Shown here piece after piece: positions 5,494-6,140 of a stretch of DNA of 6,140 nt (position 1 is its first letter; each line of letters starts with the position of its first letter). The notes beneath the pieces are model-generated. The model made no database searches, was not told where the DNA came from, and was given only the letters and a program-made list of their open reading frames with translations. The translations under genes were made by a program, and so were the position numbers. The DNA is from Sphingobium sp. (lineage in GTDB: Bacteria; Pseudomonadota; Alphaproteobacteria; Sphingomonadales; Sphingomonadaceae), in contig JASBTC010000161.1 of NCBI GenBank assembly GCA_030148625.1, forward strand, positions 1 through 6,140, written 5' to 3'.

Positions 5494-6140
5494 ATGAAGC
5501 TGACGGCCCTTCTTGTTGCATCCGCTCTCCTCTCTGTACCGGTTGCGGCCGCGGCGGCGCCGCCTTCGGTCGATCTCGACGCCGTGCGGCGGATCGTTTC
5601 CGATCCCAAGGGCGCATCTGCGCCGGGTTGCGTGGTCGGCGCGTTCAAGGCGGGCAAGACCCTGTTCGTCACCGCGGCGGGATCGGCGGACATCGAAAAG
5701 GGCACGCCGCTCGATGGCGATACGCTGATCTACGCCGCCTCGGTCTCGAAGCAGTTCACCTCGCTCGCGGTGGCGACGCTCGCCACCCAGGGCAAGATCG
5801 ACCTCGACGCCGATATCCACACCTATCTGCCCGAACTGCCGCAATACGAAGTGCCGGTGACTGCGCGGATGATGATGCACCACACCGCGGGCATCCGCGA
5901 TTCGCTGACCCTGCTCCGGCTGATGGGGCTTGGCGGTTCCAACGAGGCGAACAAGGCACAGGCGCTCGACGTGATGTTCCGGCAAAAGGGGACGAATTTC
6001 ACGCCGGGCACCGACTGGACGTATTCCAATGGCGGCTATCTGCTGCTCGCGGAGATCGTCGCGCGCGTCTCCGGCAAGCCTTTCGCCGACTATGTCAACG
6101 CGGCGATCCTGAAGCCGTTGGGCATGAAGAGCAGCTTCTT
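5494..6140 (+). CDS. Secreted SxxK serine hydrolase (S12), copy 2, truncated by the window edge
   Basis: The frame is open from the ATG to the right edge: 215 complete codons plus two bases. It begins MKLTALLVASALLSVPVAAA, a typical signal peptide with likely cleavage around residue 22. Two catalytic motifs are visible: S83-V-S-K86 and Y177-S-N179. HHTAGIRD (129-136) and PLGMKSSFF follow the same order as in copy 1; the HxG motif and C-terminal domain lie beyond the window. Aligned without gaps to residues 36-218 of copy 1, about 98 of 183 positions match by my manual count (about 53%). The two are thus paralogs of one subfamily, either an old tandem duplication or separately acquired relatives. 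It lies 112 bp after the permease in the same direction, so it may belong to the same operon or have its own promoter in that gap. As in copy 1, the substrate is unknown. Confidence 0.9.
   Translation, partial: MKLTALLVASALLSVPVAAAAAPPSVDLDAVRRIVSDPKGASAPGCVVGAFKAGKTLFVTAAGSADIEKGTPLDGDTLIYAASVSKQFTSLAVATLATQGKIDLDADIHTYLPELPQYEVPVTARMMMHHTAGIRDSLTLLRLMGLGGSNEANKAQALDVMFRQKGTNFTPGTDWTYSNGGYLLLAEIVARVSGKPFADYVNAAILKPLGMKSSF

Noticed and set aside
4638..5705. 355-codon open frame on the minus strand across the permease and the start of the second hydrolase
   Set aside because: It is antisense to two well-supported genes, low in hydrophobic residues, very Arg-rich and without recognisable motifs.

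Overview
The window is GC-rich (roughly two thirds G+C by eye), densely packed, single-copy bacterial DNA. Codon use, weak promoters and the gene content suggest an alphaproteobacterium, perhaps a sphingomonad. That placement is an inference from style and rests on no marker gene. I see no rRNA, tRNA, CRISPR array, insertion sequence or phage gene.

Layout, left to right. (1) Positions 1-66, minus strand: the first 22 codons of a response regulator that runs off the left edge, with the receiver motif VDDEPLAR typical of LytTR-type regulators. (2) 279-1112, plus: a secreted protein of unknown function with a GTG start, a signal peptide and a C-terminal half that resembles a tRNA_anti-like OB fold. 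(3) 1126-2328, minus and tail-to-tail with the previous gene (13 bp between stops): a fold-type III PLP enzyme of the D-threonine aldolase / D-serine dehydratase family. (4) 2329-2565: a divergent control region with one plausible promoter and a 9-bp inverted repeat. (5) 2566-4002, plus: a secreted serine hydrolase of the beta-lactamase / D-aminopeptidase (S12) type. (6) 3999-5381, plus: a 12-helix amino-acid permease of the GabP type, overlapping the hydrolase by ATGA. (7) 5382-5493: a spacer with two GC-rich hairpins. (8) 5494 to the right edge, plus: a second S12 hydrolase, truncated by the window, colinear and about 53% identical to the first over 183 residues.

How the genes may work together: two exported SxxK hydrolases flank, and one is coupled to, an amino-acid importer, while a cytoplasmic enzyme of a D-amino-acid-degrading family is transcribed divergently from the same intergenic region. 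A testable reading is a small scavenging locus: hydrolysis of D-amino-acid-containing peptides or amides outside the cytoplasm, import of the released amino acid, and PLP-dependent breakdown inside. Family membership is well supported by motifs. The shared substrate and pathway are inference. Nothing here is clearly a new class of system; the S12-permease-S12 arrangement beside a D-threonine-aldolase-type gene is the most distinctive element.
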